A stretch of DNA of 64,000 nucleotides from assembly GCF_004331485.1 (NCBI RefSeq), contig NZ_SJKD01000001.1, positions 1,922,001 through 1,986,000 on the forward strand, in the 5' to 3' direction. Every line of letters begins with the position of its first letter. Position 1 is the first letter of the stretch. The position numbers and the translations under genes are program-made. This DNA comes from Kribbella capetownensis (GTDB lineage Bacteria > Actinomycetota > Actinomycetes > Propionibacteriales > Kribbellaceae). Shown in pieces: positions 1 to 9,215 of this stretch. The notes beneath the pieces were generated by a model. That model was not told the origin of the DNA. It saw only the letters and a list, made by a program, of their open reading frames with translations, and did not search any database.

Positions 1-1012
1 CGCGTATCTGCTGAGCCTTCGTGGTGCCGATCCCGCGCAGGTGCCGGATCGGCTGGAGACGATGATCGCTGCGCTCGCCGGGATCGCCACCGACGGCGGC
101 ATCCTGCCGGCGCTCCACGACGGCCCGTACCGCCGAGTGCCGCTCGCTCTGGAATGGCTCGAGATCGTTGCCCTGGCGCGGCAATTCACCGCGAGCCACG
201 GTCTCGACGCTGTCGCGGCGCACGCTCGTGCGGAGGTCGGTCCGGAGTACGACGGGCTCGAGGACAGGTTCGGTGGCTGGTTCGCCGGGCCGCCGCGCGC
301 GGCAGGTTCGGTACGGTCGCTAGCCATCACCAGTTCCTACGCCGTGATCCGGGCTGGTGGGATCCACGCGATCCTCGACCACGGCGCACACGGCGGATCG
401 CACGGGCATCACGACAAGCTCGCGCTGTATCTCTATGGCAAGACCACTCCGTGGCAGCCGGATCCTGGTCAGGTGCCCTACGGTCATGCGCTGTGGCGGC
501 GGCACTACAAGTCCGCCGCTGCGCACCCCACCATCCGCATCGACGGCCTCGAGCCGGACGAGGCCACCGGCACCCTGAGACGGCACGAGAGTTCGGTGAC
601 GGCCGAGGTGAACGGCTGGTACGAAGGCGTGCAGGCGACCCGGCAGGTAATTGCTGGCGACAACTACTTGGTCGACGTGGTTCATGTGACCGCGGATCGG
701 GAGCGGGAGATCGTGCTGCAGTTCCGCCCCGACGTCGACCTGAGCGTGGACATCCGGCCGGGAGCAGTCCACACGACCTGGGTGGGTGACGAGACGCTGT
801 ACGGCTACCACGTCGGCCCCGGGGTGCCTGTGACGTCGCCGGGACCAGGACCGGCGGACGACCCGCAACGAGTTCGGACTGCTCTCGACTGGACTGTCGT
901 TGGCACCGCGGCGACCTTCTGCTCCGTCTACTCGATGACAGCCGTCGCCGTCGAGCTGACCGGCGACGCGGTAGCGGTCGATGGATACATACACCGGATC
1001 GGAGAGCGCTGA
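1..1012 (+). CDS. Heparinase II/III-family protein, C-terminal part (5' end outside window)
   Basis: The reading frame is open from base 2, so the gene starts upstream of the window; the GTG at 41 is only an internal codon. The visible ~336 residues look like the C-terminal half of a heparinase II/III-type polysaccharide lyase or related glycan enzyme. The diagnostic stretch is HGGSHGHHDKL near nt 390-425, the usual signature at the start of the heparinase II/III beta-sandwich domain, followed by beta-rich sequence to the end. The stop overlaps the next start (TGATG at 1010-1014), so the two are co-translated. The partner is a second heparinase-like protein, which suggests successive steps on an acidic or complex polysaccharide. 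The substrate cannot be read from the sequence. Confidence 0.8.
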   Translation, partial: AYLLSLRGADPAQVPDRLETMIAALAGIATDGGILPALHDGPYRRVPLALEWLEIVALARQFTASHGLDAVAAHARAEVGPEYDGLEDRFGGWFAGPPRAAGSVRSLAITSSYAVIRAGGIHAILDHGAHGGSHGHHDKLALYLYGKTTPWQPDPGQVPYGHALWRRHYKSAAAHPTIRIDGLEPDEATGTLRRHESSVTAEVNGWYEGVQATRQVIAGDNYLVDVVHVTADREREIVLQFRPDVDLSVDIRPGAVHTTWVGDETLYGYHVGPGVPVTSPGPGPADDPQRVRTALDWTVVGTAATFCSVYSMTAVAVELTGDAVAVDGYIHRIGER

Positions 1013-2934
1013 TGCTGATCGAGGACCGCCTTGACGACCTGCGTGACGGACTCGACGGCCGGCATGCCGCCCGGTGGCGTCGGCTGCGTGAGCAGTGTGA
1101 CTGGTACCGCACCCAGACGCCGCCGACCGAGCATCCCTCCGCGAGCATCACGTACTTCGGCCCGGCTGCGGCGAACCTCGCGCTCGCCTACCGGCTGACC
1201 GGCGACCCCGGCTACCGCGCCGGGGCCGCGCGATGGATCTCCGCCGCGATCGGGTTCCCGCACTGGGGCAAGGCGCATCTGCCCGACCACGACCTCGACG
1301 CCGGCTGGCTGCTGCATGGGTTGTCGCTCGCGTACACCTGGCTCGGCGACGACTTCGTGCTGGCCGACGAGTTGCGCGCGAAGCTGGAGTTGCAGGGGGC
1401 GCGGCTGTACGAGTTCGCCGTCGAGTCCGAGGGTTCCTGGTGGAGTTCGTCGTACTGGCAGAACCACAACTGGATCTGCTACACGGGTCTGGCCGGTGCT
1501 GGGTACGCGCTCGGCAAGTCCAAGTGGACCGAGCGGGCGAAGGCGAACTTCGCGACCGTGATCGACCTACTGCCTGCGGACGGCTCCGACATGGAGGGTG
1601 TCGTCTACTGGCGGTACGGCGTCCCGTGGCTGGCGACGTACCTGGATCTGCTGCAGGACCAGGAGGGTCTGGACTGGTGGGATCGCTGCAAGTTCTTGGC
1701 GAACACGTTCTCCTACCGGCTGCAGCAGTGTGCACCGGGATTCGAGGAGAACATCGATCACGGCGACTGCCATGATCGGCGCAGCGGACACAGTGTTGCG
1801 CTGTACTACAAGCTCGCCGCCGCTTACCGGATCGGCGAGGCGCAGTGGCTCGGGGACCTCGTCGCCGATCGCTTCTTCTGGCGTGAGGCGTACGCGAGTG
1901 GCGTGAAGCCGGGCGTGATGCCGGAGGCCTACCTGGAGTTGCTCTGGTACGACGAATCGGTGCGGCCCGTGTCGCCATCCGAGCGCAGTCCGCTGTCGGC
2001 GTACTTCCCGGACCTCGGGCTGGTCACCGCGCGGACCGGATGGGACGACGAGGCAACGATGGTGTCGTTCAAGGCCTCTCCGGGCGGTGGGCACCAGGCG
2101 TGGGAGACCTCGCATCGGCTGGACACCGAGCGTGGGTGGGACACCTTGAGCGCCGGTCACCATCATCCTGACGCAGGGTCGTTCGTGCTCACCTCGCGAG
2201 GGTCGTTCCTGGCGGTCGACGAGGGATACAGCAACCGGAAGCGGGCTGGGGACCACAACCTGATCCTGGTCGACGGGCAGGGGTTCGCCGACGAGGATCG
2301 GTACCACGTCTACAAGGGTGTGCCGTACGAGCGGCAGGCACGGATGGTCGACGTACTGGCATCGGACGGTGTCGCTCACGGAACGGCTGAGATCGCGGCG
2401 ATGTACCCGGCCGAGTTGGAGATCACCCGGCTCGATCGGACGCTGGTGTTCACTCCGGCCGGGCGGGTGGTGCTGCTGGATCGGTGCGCTGCTCGTTCGC
2501 CGCGGGACTGGACGCTACTGCTGCACGCGGACTGGCCGCTCACGCTCGGCGAGGACATCGTGATGCGGTCGGGATCCGCACAAGCGTGGGTTCGGCTGCA
2601 TACTCCGCTGACGGTCGAGACCGCAGTGACCGAGGTCGAGGCGAATCCGACATCCAGTACGCCGAGCCTCCGGCTGACCCGCACGATGCACACCCTGCGC
2701 GCGACGGCCGAGCGTCGTACGACCGCGGCCATGCTGACGACGATCGAACCGACCTCGGCGCTGCGGCCGGAACCACCGAGCGCGCGTCGGCTCGACCTCG
2801 TCCGGGGCTTCGGCATCGCCTTCGACGGGGAAACCGTTCTGTTGGCGGACGACGACGGGGTGATCGAGGGTGAGGGGTTCCTCGAGAAGGCGAAGGTCGT
2901 GATCCACTCCGCGACCAGGAGGGTCTCGCTATGA
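1012..2934 (+). CDS. Heparinase II/III-like protein
   Basis: 640-residue protein with an alpha-helical toroid-like N-terminal two thirds (rich in W, Y and L around residues 40-330) and a C-terminal heparinase II/III-type beta domain. That domain begins near residue 345, with a GGGHQ motif, then AGHHHPDAGSF around residue 380 and GDHNLILVDG around residue 415. No signal peptide is visible, so it may act in the cytoplasm on imported oligosaccharides. It starts within the TGATG overlap with the upstream gene and its stop overlaps the YesL-like gene, so all three form one transcription unit. Family membership is clear; lyase activity and substrate are not established. Confidence 0.8.
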   Translation: MLIEDRLDDLRDGLDGRHAARWRRLREQCDWYRTQTPPTEHPSASITYFGPAAANLALAYRLTGDPGYRAGAARWISAAIGFPHWGKAHLPDHDLDAGWLLHGLSLAYTWLGDDFVLADELRAKLELQGARLYEFAVESEGSWWSSSYWQNHNWICYTGLAGAGYALGKSKWTERAKANFATVIDLLPADGSDMEGVVYWRYGVPWLATYLDLLQDQEGLDWWDRCKFLANTFSYRLQQCAPGFEENIDHGDCHDRRSGHSVALYYKLAAAYRIGEAQWLGDLVADRFFWREAYASGVKPGVMPEAYLELLWYDESVRPVSPSERSPLSAYFPDLGLVTARTGWDDEATMVSFKASPGGGHQAWETSHRLDTERGWDTLSAGHHHPDAGSFVLTSRGSFLAVDEGYSNRKRAGDHNLILVDGQGFADEDRYHVYKGVPYERQARMVDVLASDGVAHGTAEIAAMYPAELEITRLDRTLVFTPAGRVVLLDRCAARSPRDWTLLLHADWPLTLGEDIVMRSGSAQAWVRLHTPLTVETAVTEVEANPTSSTPSLRLTRTMHTLRATAERRTTAAMLTTIEPTSALRPEPPSARRLDLVRGFGIAFDGETVLLADDDGVIEGEGFLEKAKVVIHSATRRVSL

Positions 2935-3500
2935 CTCGGCGGGCGCTCGACTGGTTGGGCTGGCTGGCCAGTCCCGTCCTGGCGGGTGCGGCGTTCTCGA
3001 TCCTGTGCCTGGGTGTGGTGACCTGGTTGCCGGCGCTGGCCGCCGTCGGGTTCGCGCTCAACCGGTGGCGGACCGACGGCGACACCCGGTGCTTCACCGG
3101 GGTGTTCGCCGGGTGGCGTCAATACTGGCGTCCGTTGCTACCGCACTCCATCGTGATGACCGTCGCCGGTGTAGTTGCCGCTAGCAACTTGCGATTCCTG
3201 GCCGGCCACTCCGGACCGCTCATCGTCGCCTTGTTCATGATCCACGTCGGTCTGGTCGCGGCCGCAGTCACCTACCATCTCGCGCTGGCCGTCGCCGCCG
3301 GTCGTGATCCATCCGGTGCGGCCGCCGATTGGCGTCGTACTGCGTTCCGGCTTGCGTTCACCTCGGTACCGCGGGGAACGGCGTTGCTTGGCGCGGCCAT
3401 TGCGGCGCCCGTCTTCTCGCTTGTCGTTCCTGCAGGCCCACTGCTCCTTGGCGCCACCGTCCCCGTCCTGATCGGACTTCTTGTCGCCGATCACGTGTAA
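2931..3500 (+). CDS. YesL-like (DUF624) membrane protein
   Basis: 189-residue integral membrane protein with about five hydrophobic segments (roughly residues 12-40, 65-85, 92-118, 143-165, 168-187). The N-terminal pattern WLPALAAVGFALNRW, followed by a short polar loop with F-G-W residues, resembles the YesL/DUF624 family. These proteins are regularly encoded beside polysaccharide-utilisation genes and ABC sugar importers; their role is unknown. It starts in an ATGA overlap with the heparinase-like gene, so expression is coupled. The assignment rests on topology, length and context and is moderate. Confidence 0.6.
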   Translation: MTRRALDWLGWLASPVLAGAAFSILCLGVVTWLPALAAVGFALNRWRTDGDTRCFTGVFAGWRQYWRPLLPHSIVMTVAGVVAASNLRFLAGHSGPLIVALFMIHVGLVAAAVTYHLALAVAAGRDPSGAAADWRRTAFRLAFTSVPRGTALLGAAIAAPVFSLVVPAGPLLLGATVPVLIGLLVADHV

Positions 3501-3522
3501 CCGCCCCACACAGGAGGACCAG

Positions 3523-4575
3523 ATGTCCAGAGCCGTCCCCATCTTGCTTCTCGGCGCCGCACTGGCGTTGCCAGCGATCCCGGCACATGCCGCGTCCGAC
3601 TACTACGTCTCCCCGGCCGGCAGCGATACGAACTCCGGTACGACGTCCGGTTCGCCGTACGCCACGATCCAGAAGGCGCTCGACACGGCGCCGCGTGGTG
3701 CGACCGTACACCTTGCCTCTGGCACCTATTTGCAGGATGCGGTGACGAAACGGTCCGGCGTCACCGTCACCGGCCCGTCGACCGCGGTCGTCGAGGGTGC
3801 GGGCAACTCGCGGATCTTCCAGATCCAGCACGACCGCGTGACGCTCGACGGGTTCACGATCGACGGCCTGCACGGCTCGTCGTCCAGCGAGTCCGGCTAC
3901 CGGGACAAGCTGATCTACGTGATGAGTACGACGGCCGGCGACGGCGTCGGCGGGTTGACGATCCGCGACATGACGCTGAAGAACGCGGGTGGCGAGTGCA
4001 TGCGCCTGCGGTACTTGATCACGAACGCCGACGTCCACGACAACACGATCGGGCCGTGTGGTGTCTACGACTTCAAGTTCGACGGTGGCGGGAAGAACGG
4101 TGAGGGGATCTACCTCGGGACCGCGCCGGAACAGCAGGGTGAGAACGGCGCTCCCGACGACCAGCCGGACCGCAGCCGCGACAACCGGATCCACGACAAC
4201 ACGATCGCGACCGACGGCAACGAGTGCGTCGACGTGAAGGAGAACTCGACCGCGAACGTCGTCGAGAACAACGACTGCTCCGCGCAGAAGGATCCGGAGT
4301 CCGGCGGTCTGGATGCCCGGGGGAGCGGCAACACGTTCCGCAACAACACGATCCACGGCAACACCGGGGCCGGCGTACGCCTCGGCGGCGACACCGAGAG
4401 CGATGGCACGGACAACAACATCTACGGCAACACCATCACCGGCAACGCGGCCGGTGGCATCAAGTTCATGCGCACTCCTCAGGGCCAGGTATGCGGCAAC
4501 ACGATGTCCGCCAACACCGGCGGCAACTCCGTCGGCACGTACGCCGCCGACTTCAACCCGACCGACCCCTGCTGA
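3523..4575 (+). CDS. Secreted right-handed parallel beta-helix protein
   Basis: About 350 residues. The ATG at 3523 is preferred because AGGAGG lies at 3512-3517 with ideal spacing and it gives a clean signal peptide (short basic start, hydrophobic ILLLGAALALPAIPA, cleavage after AHA). The mature part opens with DYYVSPAGSDTNSGT, typical of the DUF1565 or pectate-lyase-like entry strand. It then has repeated Asn-rich turns such as NNTIHGN, NNIYGNTITGN and NTMSANTGGN, the ladder pattern of right-handed beta-helices in pectate lyases and polysaccharide epimerases. It is probably an extracellular polysaccharide lyase or glycan-binding protein and closes the heparinase operon. A catalytic triad could not be placed with confidence. 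Confidence 0.78.
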   Translation: MSRAVPILLLGAALALPAIPAHAASDYYVSPAGSDTNSGTTSGSPYATIQKALDTAPRGATVHLASGTYLQDAVTKRSGVTVTGPSTAVVEGAGNSRIFQIQHDRVTLDGFTIDGLHGSSSSESGYRDKLIYVMSTTAGDGVGGLTIRDMTLKNAGGECMRLRYLITNADVHDNTIGPCGVYDFKFDGGGKNGEGIYLGTAPEQQGENGAPDDQPDRSRDNRIHDNTIATDGNECVDVKENSTANVVENNDCSAQKDPESGGLDARGSGNTFRNNTIHGNTGAGVRLGGDTESDGTDNNIYGNTITGNAAGGIKFMRTPQGQVCGNTMSANTGGNSVGTYAADFNPTDPC

Positions 4576-4581
4576 TCGAGC

Positions 4582-4857
4582 TCAATGAGCTCGTCTTCGG
4601 GCGATCAGTCCGCCGCGCAACCAGTTCGTCCAGCCCGCGTGGAAGACGCCGTACCGCGGCCGCAGCGACGCGTCGAAGACGGCGGTCCCGTCCGGCGACT
4701 CCAGCCGGTCGAGGGCCCACCGTGCTTCGGCCGCCGCGTCGACGGACTGCTCCGGATCGGCGAGGCCGATCTGGACCCAGGTCAGCCCGTAGAGCGCGTT
4801 GAGGAAGAAGTAGCCCTCCGGGAACTGCTTCTGCGCCGCATCCGGTGACCGGACAGC
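4582..4857 (-). pseudogene. Internal fragment of an unidentified helical protein, fused downstream of the lacI-type gene
   Basis: On the minus strand, the frame immediately after the LacI stop codon reads 91 codons with strongly G/C-ending third positions. It encodes a natural-looking sequence: EGYFFLNALYGLTWVQIGLA, then SVDAAAEARWALDRLESPDG, then RYGVFHAGWTNWLRGG. It has no start codon or ribosome site and ends abruptly at TGA 4584-4582 after a basic tail. It looks like the middle of a larger protein, possibly alpha/alpha-toroid, that lost both ends. The LacI gene lies flush against it and in the same frame, so a deletion or insertion junction lies at about 4858. The parent family was not recognised. 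Confidence 0.55.
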
Positions 4858-5856
4858 TCAGGTACCGAGCGTCGACTCCCGCGTGACCAAACGTGTCGGC
4901 AGCGCCATCTCGCCGGGGTGCGGTGAGCCCGCGATGGCGTCCAGCAGAAGATTGGCGGTACGGCGGCCGAGCTCCTCCAACTCCAGGTCGACCGTGGTCA
5001 ACGGCGGCCGGCTGGCCAGAGCCATGACCGACCAGTTGTCGTAACCGGTCACCGCGATGTCGTCCGGCACCGATCGGCCCAGCTCGCGCAGGCGGTCGCA
5101 GACCCCACGGGCGATCTGGTCGCTGCCGCACGAGACCGCATCGATCTCAGGGTTCGAACGCAGCAGTACGTCGACCGCGTGCCGGCCCCACCGCTCGCTC
5201 CACTCGCCGTGCATCGGTTCGCCGACAAGCGAACTGCCCGCGGTCGCAACCGCCGCGGCGGCGCGGACCTGCGCGCTGTGGTGCGTCGCCGGTCCGGTGA
5301 TGTGTGCGATGCGCCGACGGCCCAACGACAGCAGGTGCTGCACGGTCGAGGCTGCGCCGCCATGATCGTCCACGATGACCGAGATGTCGGCCGGATCGGT
5401 CGACGGGCTGAACGCGTACACGACCGGGATCGGTACGTCGATCGGCGCGCGCGGCTCGGTCCGTCGTCCGGTCACGATGATCCCGTCGACGCGGCGCGAC
5501 ACCAGCGAGCGCAGGTAGTGCTGCTCGCGGAGCGGGTCGTCCCGGGTGTCGCACAGCACCAGCGCCATCTCACCGGCGCTCAGTGTGTCCTCGGCACCGA
5601 GCATGATCGGGATGCTGAACCGGCCGGAGCTGTCCGTCGTGATCAGCCCGACCGTGAAGCTGCGCCCGGACGACAGCGCGCGACCGCGGCTGTCCGGCGT
5701 GAACCCGAGTTGCTCGGCGGCCCGGCGTACGCGCTCCCTGGTCTCCTCGCGGAGCTGACCGGTGTCGTTCAGGGCCTTGGACGCCGTACTCGTGGAGACG
5801 CCGGCCAGCGCGGCCACATCCGTGATCCGGGGCAGCGAAGGACCGCGAGACGCCAT
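4858..5856 (-). CDS. LacI-family transcriptional regulator
   Basis: 332 residues. The N-terminal helix-turn-helix (ITDVAALAGVSTSTASKALN, about residues 11-30) is followed by the hinge helix (about 50-60) and a periplasmic-binding-protein-like ligand domain ending in the usual dimer segment. The ATG at 5856 is chosen because AAGGAG sits six bases upstream; a TTG two codons earlier would have no spacing. It is divergent from the GH127 gene and ABC importer and most likely represses them in response to an arabinose-containing sugar. Two palindromes with a central CG lie in the intergenic region (5876-5885 and 5970-5983). Its stop codon abuts a gene remnant. Confidence 0.9.
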   Translation of the reverse strand: MASRGPSLPRITDVAALAGVSTSTASKALNDTGQLREETRERVRRAAEQLGFTPDSRGRALSSGRSFTVGLITTDSSGRFSIPIMLGAEDTLSAGEMALVLCDTRDDPLREQHYLRSLVSRRVDGIIVTGRRTEPRAPIDVPIPVVYAFSPSTDPADISVIVDDHGGAASTVQHLLSLGRRRIAHITGPATHHSAQVRAAAAVATAGSSLVGEPMHGEWSERWGRHAVDVLLRSNPEIDAVSCGSDQIARGVCDRLRELGRSVPDDIAVTGYDNWSVMALASRPPLTTVDLELEELGRRTANLLLDAIAGSPHPGEMALPTRLVTRESTLGT

Positions 5857-5875
5857 CGGCAACTCCTTTCCGAAC

Positions 5876-5885
5876 TTTCCGGAAA
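5876..5885. promoter_or_regulatory. Candidate LacI-type operator (autoregulation)
   Basis: Perfect 10-bp palindrome TTTCCGGAAA with the central CG typical of LacI-family operators, 20 bp upstream of the regulator's start codon. Binding here would give autoregulation. It is inferred from symmetry and position only. Confidence 0.4.
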
Positions 5886-5969
5886 CAGTACCTCATGAAG
5901 CTCGTGGTGACCGGATTTCACCAGGTCCGAGGGGTTGACCAGGCTGCCGAAGCTCTCTAGCTTCATCAA

Positions 5970-5983
5970 GGAAAACGTATTCT
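5970..5983. promoter_or_regulatory. Candidate LacI-type operator for the GH127/ABC operon
   Basis: GGAAAACGTATTCT resembles the classical LacI-family sugar operator GAAAACGTTTTC, with a central CG and arms GAA-A-A / T-A-TTC. It lies 45 bp upstream of the GH127 start codon, where a bound repressor would block transcription. A further TTTTCC at 5987-5992 extends the left-arm symmetry. Confidence 0.5.
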
Positions 5984-6027
5984 GGATTTTCCGAGCAGCC
6001 CTCCCAGCCTCCCTGGAGTCACGCCCT

Positions 6028-7902
6028 ATGAGCGCTACCCCGGACGCAGTCAGTACCTCTCGCAGCCCGGCCGCCGGCACCCGCGGCCGGTGGCGCCCCG
6101 TCGGCCTCGCCGACGCGAAGATCACCGGCGGCTTCTGGTCGCCGCGCCAGCAGCGCAACGGCGACAGCGCCATCCCCAGCGGCCAGGATCAACTGGAGAA
6201 GGCCGGCAACCTGCAGAACCTCCGGCTCGCGGCCGGCATCGGCGAGGGCGAGGCGATCGGCCCGGTGTTCGCCGACTCCGACGTCTACAAGTGGCTCGAG
6301 GCCGCCGCCTGGGAATACGGCCGCAATCCGAGCGAGGAGCTGCTGCAGCGCCAGCGCGACCTCACCGCGATCGTGGCCGCGGCCCAGCGCGAGGACGGCT
6401 ACCTCGACTCGGTCGTCCAGCTCCGGTACGGCGACGAGGGCCGCTACAAGCAACTCGTCTGGAGCCACGAGCACTACTGCGCCGGTCACCTGATCCAGGC
6501 CGCCGTCGCGCAGGTCCGCTGCACCGGCGACCGCGAGCTGCTCGAGGTCGCGATCAAGCTCGCCGACCATCTGGTGGCGACGTTCGGCGACGGCAAGACC
6601 GTGGACGTGGACGGCCACCCGGTGATCGAAATGGCCCTCGTCGAGCTGTATCGGGAGACGGGGACGGCGGCCTACCTCGATCTGGCCCGATGGTTCGTCG
6701 ACGCCCGCGGTCACGGGATCATCAAGAACCACGGCCACGAACCGGCGTACTTCTCCGATCGCGTTCCGGTCCGCGAGGCAACCACCGTCGAGGGTCACTC
6801 GGTGCGCGCGGTCTACCTGGCCGCCGGGGCGACCGATGTCGCGGTCGAGACCGGCGACACCGAGTTGCTCGAGGCCCTGAAGCGGCAGTTCGCACACATG
6901 TGGTCGACGAAGACGTACGTCACCGGCGGGCTGGGTGCGCGCTGGGAGGGTGAGGCGTTCGGCGACGAGTACGAGCTTCCCTCGGACCGCGCGTACGCCG
7001 AGACATGCGCGGCGATCGGCGGGATCCAGTGGGCGTGGCGGATGCTGCTCGCCACCGGTGAGGCGTCGTACGCGGACGCGATCGAGCGGATGCTGTACAA
7101 CGGGTTCCTGGCTGGAGTGTCGCTTGCTGGGACCGAGTACTTCTACGTCAACGCGCTGCAGTTGCGCGGCGGGGCACACGCGGACAACGGCCGCAGCCCG
7201 GCGCACGGCCGGCGCGGGTGGTTCGACTGCGCGTGTTGCCCACCGAACATCATGCGTACGCTGGCCAGCCTCGACGGGTACCTCGCGAGCACCAGCGACG
7301 GCGCGATCCAGATACACCAGTACGTCGCCGGCACGCTCACCGCCGGTGAGGTCACGCTGACCGTCGAGACGGCGTACCCATGGGACGGCGCGGTCGGGAT
7401 CACGGCCAGTGGGCCGATCGCGGTGGAGCTGCGGATCCCAGCGTGGGCAGAAGGTGCGACGGTCAATGGGAAACCGGTGGATGCCGGCACCTACGCGCAG
7501 GTTGATGCGGCGGCCGGTGACGTGATCGAGCTGAAGTTGCCGATGGCAACTCGCGTCGTCGGGGCAGACCCGCGCGTTGACGCAGTACGCGGCTGTGTCG
7601 CGCTGGAACGCGGTCCACTCGTCTACGCGGTCGAGCAAACCGACCAGGAGGCGAATGTCGACGACCTGCATCTGTTGCCTCAGGCATCAGTTGCCGCGAG
7701 CCACGACGACCAGTTGCTCGACGGTTTCACCGTGCTGAGGACCCGCGGACGAGCCGGCACCGGTCATCGCGATGCCGTCTGGCCGTTCGCGACCGACAGT
7801 GCCGACGGGGTCGGCGACGAGGTCGACGTGGTCGCGGTTCCGTACTACGCGTGGGCCAACCGTGAGATCGGTGCCATGCGCGTCTGGCTGCCCAGGGGCT
7901 GA
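6028..7902 (+). CDS. GH127 beta-L-arabinofuranosidase
   Basis: 624 residues, the normal length for glycoside hydrolase family 127. The zinc-cysteine catalytic site is intact: Glu325 and Cys327 in AETCA, and the adjacent Cys403-Cys404 in CACCPPN. They correspond to Glu338, Cys340, Cys417 and Cys418 of Bifidobacterium HypBA1. The helical barrel occupies about residues 30-430 and beta-rich domains follow. There is no signal peptide, so the enzyme should remove beta-L-arabinofuranose from imported oligosaccharides in the cytoplasm. The ATG at 6028 is preferred over an upstream in-frame start because CTGGAG precedes it and the candidate operator lies outside the gene. It is followed after 2 bp by the solute-binding protein gene of the importer. 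Confidence 0.88.
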   Translation: MSATPDAVSTSRSPAAGTRGRWRPVGLADAKITGGFWSPRQQRNGDSAIPSGQDQLEKAGNLQNLRLAAGIGEGEAIGPVFADSDVYKWLEAAAWEYGRNPSEELLQRQRDLTAIVAAAQREDGYLDSVVQLRYGDEGRYKQLVWSHEHYCAGHLIQAAVAQVRCTGDRELLEVAIKLADHLVATFGDGKTVDVDGHPVIEMALVELYRETGTAAYLDLARWFVDARGHGIIKNHGHEPAYFSDRVPVREATTVEGHSVRAVYLAAGATDVAVETGDTELLEALKRQFAHMWSTKTYVTGGLGARWEGEAFGDEYELPSDRAYAETCAAIGGIQWAWRMLLATGEASYADAIERMLYNGFLAGVSLAGTEYFYVNALQLRGGAHADNGRSPAHGRRGWFDCACCPPNIMRTLASLDGYLASTSDGAIQIHQYVAGTLTAGEVTLTVETAYPWDGAVGITASGPIAVELRIPAWAEGATVNGKPVDAGTYAQVDAAAGDVIELKLPMATRVVGADPRVDAVRGCVALERGPLVYAVEQTDQEANVDDLHLLPQASVAASHDDQLLDGFTVLRTRGRAGTGHRDAVWPFATDSADGVGDEVDVVAVPYYAWANREIGAMRVWLPRG

Positions 7903-7904
7903 TC

Positions 7905-9215
7905 ATGTTCAGCCGGCGGAAGTTCCTCGGTCTGACGGCGGCAACCGCCGCGGCCGGCGCCGTGCCGGGTTGCAGCTCTGTCCTGTCCGAACCCGACGTC
8001 CAAGCAGCCGGGTTCGGGCAGGAAGCCACCGGCACCGTGCAGGTGTGGTGCCGGGCGGCGACGCAGACCGGCCTGACCGACCTGGTGAAGAAGTTCAACG
8101 CGTCCCAGCAGCGGCTCACCGTCGAGCTGACGCCGGTGCTGGACGCGCAGTACGTGACCAAGCTGGCGACCGCGATCCGTGGCCGGAGTGTGCCGGACCT
8201 GGTCGACATCGACGACATCAACTCGATGCTGTTCATCTACCGCGACGCGTTCACCGACCTGACCGACCCGCTGCAGGAGCTGGACTTCCGGGACAAGCTC
8301 AGCCCCGGCCACCTCCGGCTCGCGACCAAGGGCGACCGGGTGTTCGGCGTCCCGTACCTGGCCGACAACTCGATGTTCTGGTTCAACACCGAGCTGTGCG
8401 ACCGCGCGGAGGTCGACCCGGACGAGGCGATCAAGTCCTTCGACAATCTGCTGGATGCGGCCCGGAAGCTGCGCATGCTGGGCGACGACATCTATGCATG
8501 GAGCTTCCCGGCGAACAGTCCTGGTGCGCTCGGGTTCGTCGTACAGCCGATGATCTGGGCCGCGGACACCGATTTGATCAAAGGCACGATCGGCGAGCAG
8601 TCCGGCAACATCGTCGGCAACGACGTGGTCCAGCGGATGCTCGAGCTGCACCGGCAGCTGTGGGTCGACGGACTCGTGCCGCGGGCGAACTTCTCCGACG
8701 ACGCGTCCCGCTGGGGCAGCGACTTCCGGGCCGGCAAGGTCGGCATCTTCCCGTCGAACTACAGCGTGGTCGTGTCCGCGTCGGACGACAAGTTCCACCA
8801 GAAGCTCGCGCCCCGGCTGCTGTCCGGGCCGGACGGCGGCTCGGCGTTCTTCGACGGTGGCGACAACATGTGCATCCCACGGGGCGCTCGAAATGCCTCC
8901 GGTGCTTGGGAGTTCGTTCGGTTCGCGCTCGACCTGCCGCAGCAGATCGATCTGCCGGCCGGCGGTTATACACCGGTCCGGTCGGATGCCAGGACGACGG
9001 AGTTCGCGAAGAAGTACCCGCTCGCGACGTTGCCGCTGGAGCGCATCTCGGAGGGCTACGCGCCGACCACGCTGTCCTACAACCTGCTCTACAACCAGCC
9101 GGACGGTCCATGGCTGCAGATGTTCCGCCGGGCCGTGTTCGACGGCGAGCTGGAGGCCGCCATGAAGGAAGCACAGCAGAACTACGACCGGATCCTGTCC
9201 CAGGGACAAGCATGA
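7905..9215 (+). CDS. ABC sugar transporter, extracellular solute-binding lipoprotein
   Basis: 436 residues. The N-terminus combines a twin-arginine-like SRRKFLG motif with a lipobox ending at Cys23 (AVPGC), so it is an exported, lipid-anchored binding protein. The rest has the family 1 sugar-binding layout: VQVWCR strand, DLVDIDDINSM loop, and a closing C-terminal region with YNLLYN and the FRRAVFDGE motif. It starts 2 bp after the GH127 stop and overlaps the first permease by 4 bp. No ATP-binding subunit is encoded here, so the importer probably shares a general MsiK/MalK-type ATPase, as is common in actinomycetes. The ligand is likely an arabinofuranose-containing oligosaccharide (inference). 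Confidence 0.88.
   Translation: MFSRRKFLGLTAATAAAGAVPGCSSVLSEPDVQAAGFGQEATGTVQVWCRAATQTGLTDLVKKFNASQQRLTVELTPVLDAQYVTKLATAIRGRSVPDLVDIDDINSMLFIYRDAFTDLTDPLQELDFRDKLSPGHLRLATKGDRVFGVPYLADNSMFWFNTELCDRAEVDPDEAIKSFDNLLDAARKLRMLGDDIYAWSFPANSPGALGFVVQPMIWAADTDLIKGTIGEQSGNIVGNDVVQRMLELHRQLWVDGLVPRANFSDDASRWGSDFRAGKVGIFPSNYSVVVSASDDKFHQKLAPRLLSGPDGGSAFFDGGDNMCIPRGARNASGAWEFVRFALDLPQQIDLPAGGYTPVRSDARTTEFAKKYPLATLPLERISEGYAPTTLSYNLLYNQPDGPWLQMFRRAVFDGELEAAMKEAQQNYDRILSQGQA

Noticed and set aside
6019..7671. A 550-codon minus-strand frame opposite GH127
   Set aside because: Antisense shadow; GH127 on the plus strand has complete catalytic motifs.
7772..9211. A 798-codon frame that would extend the first permease upstream through the solute-binding-protein gene
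   Set aside because: Its upstream part is Arg/Pro-rich shadow sequence of the binding-protein gene in another frame. The ATG at 9212 gives a normal permease with an ATGA overlap.
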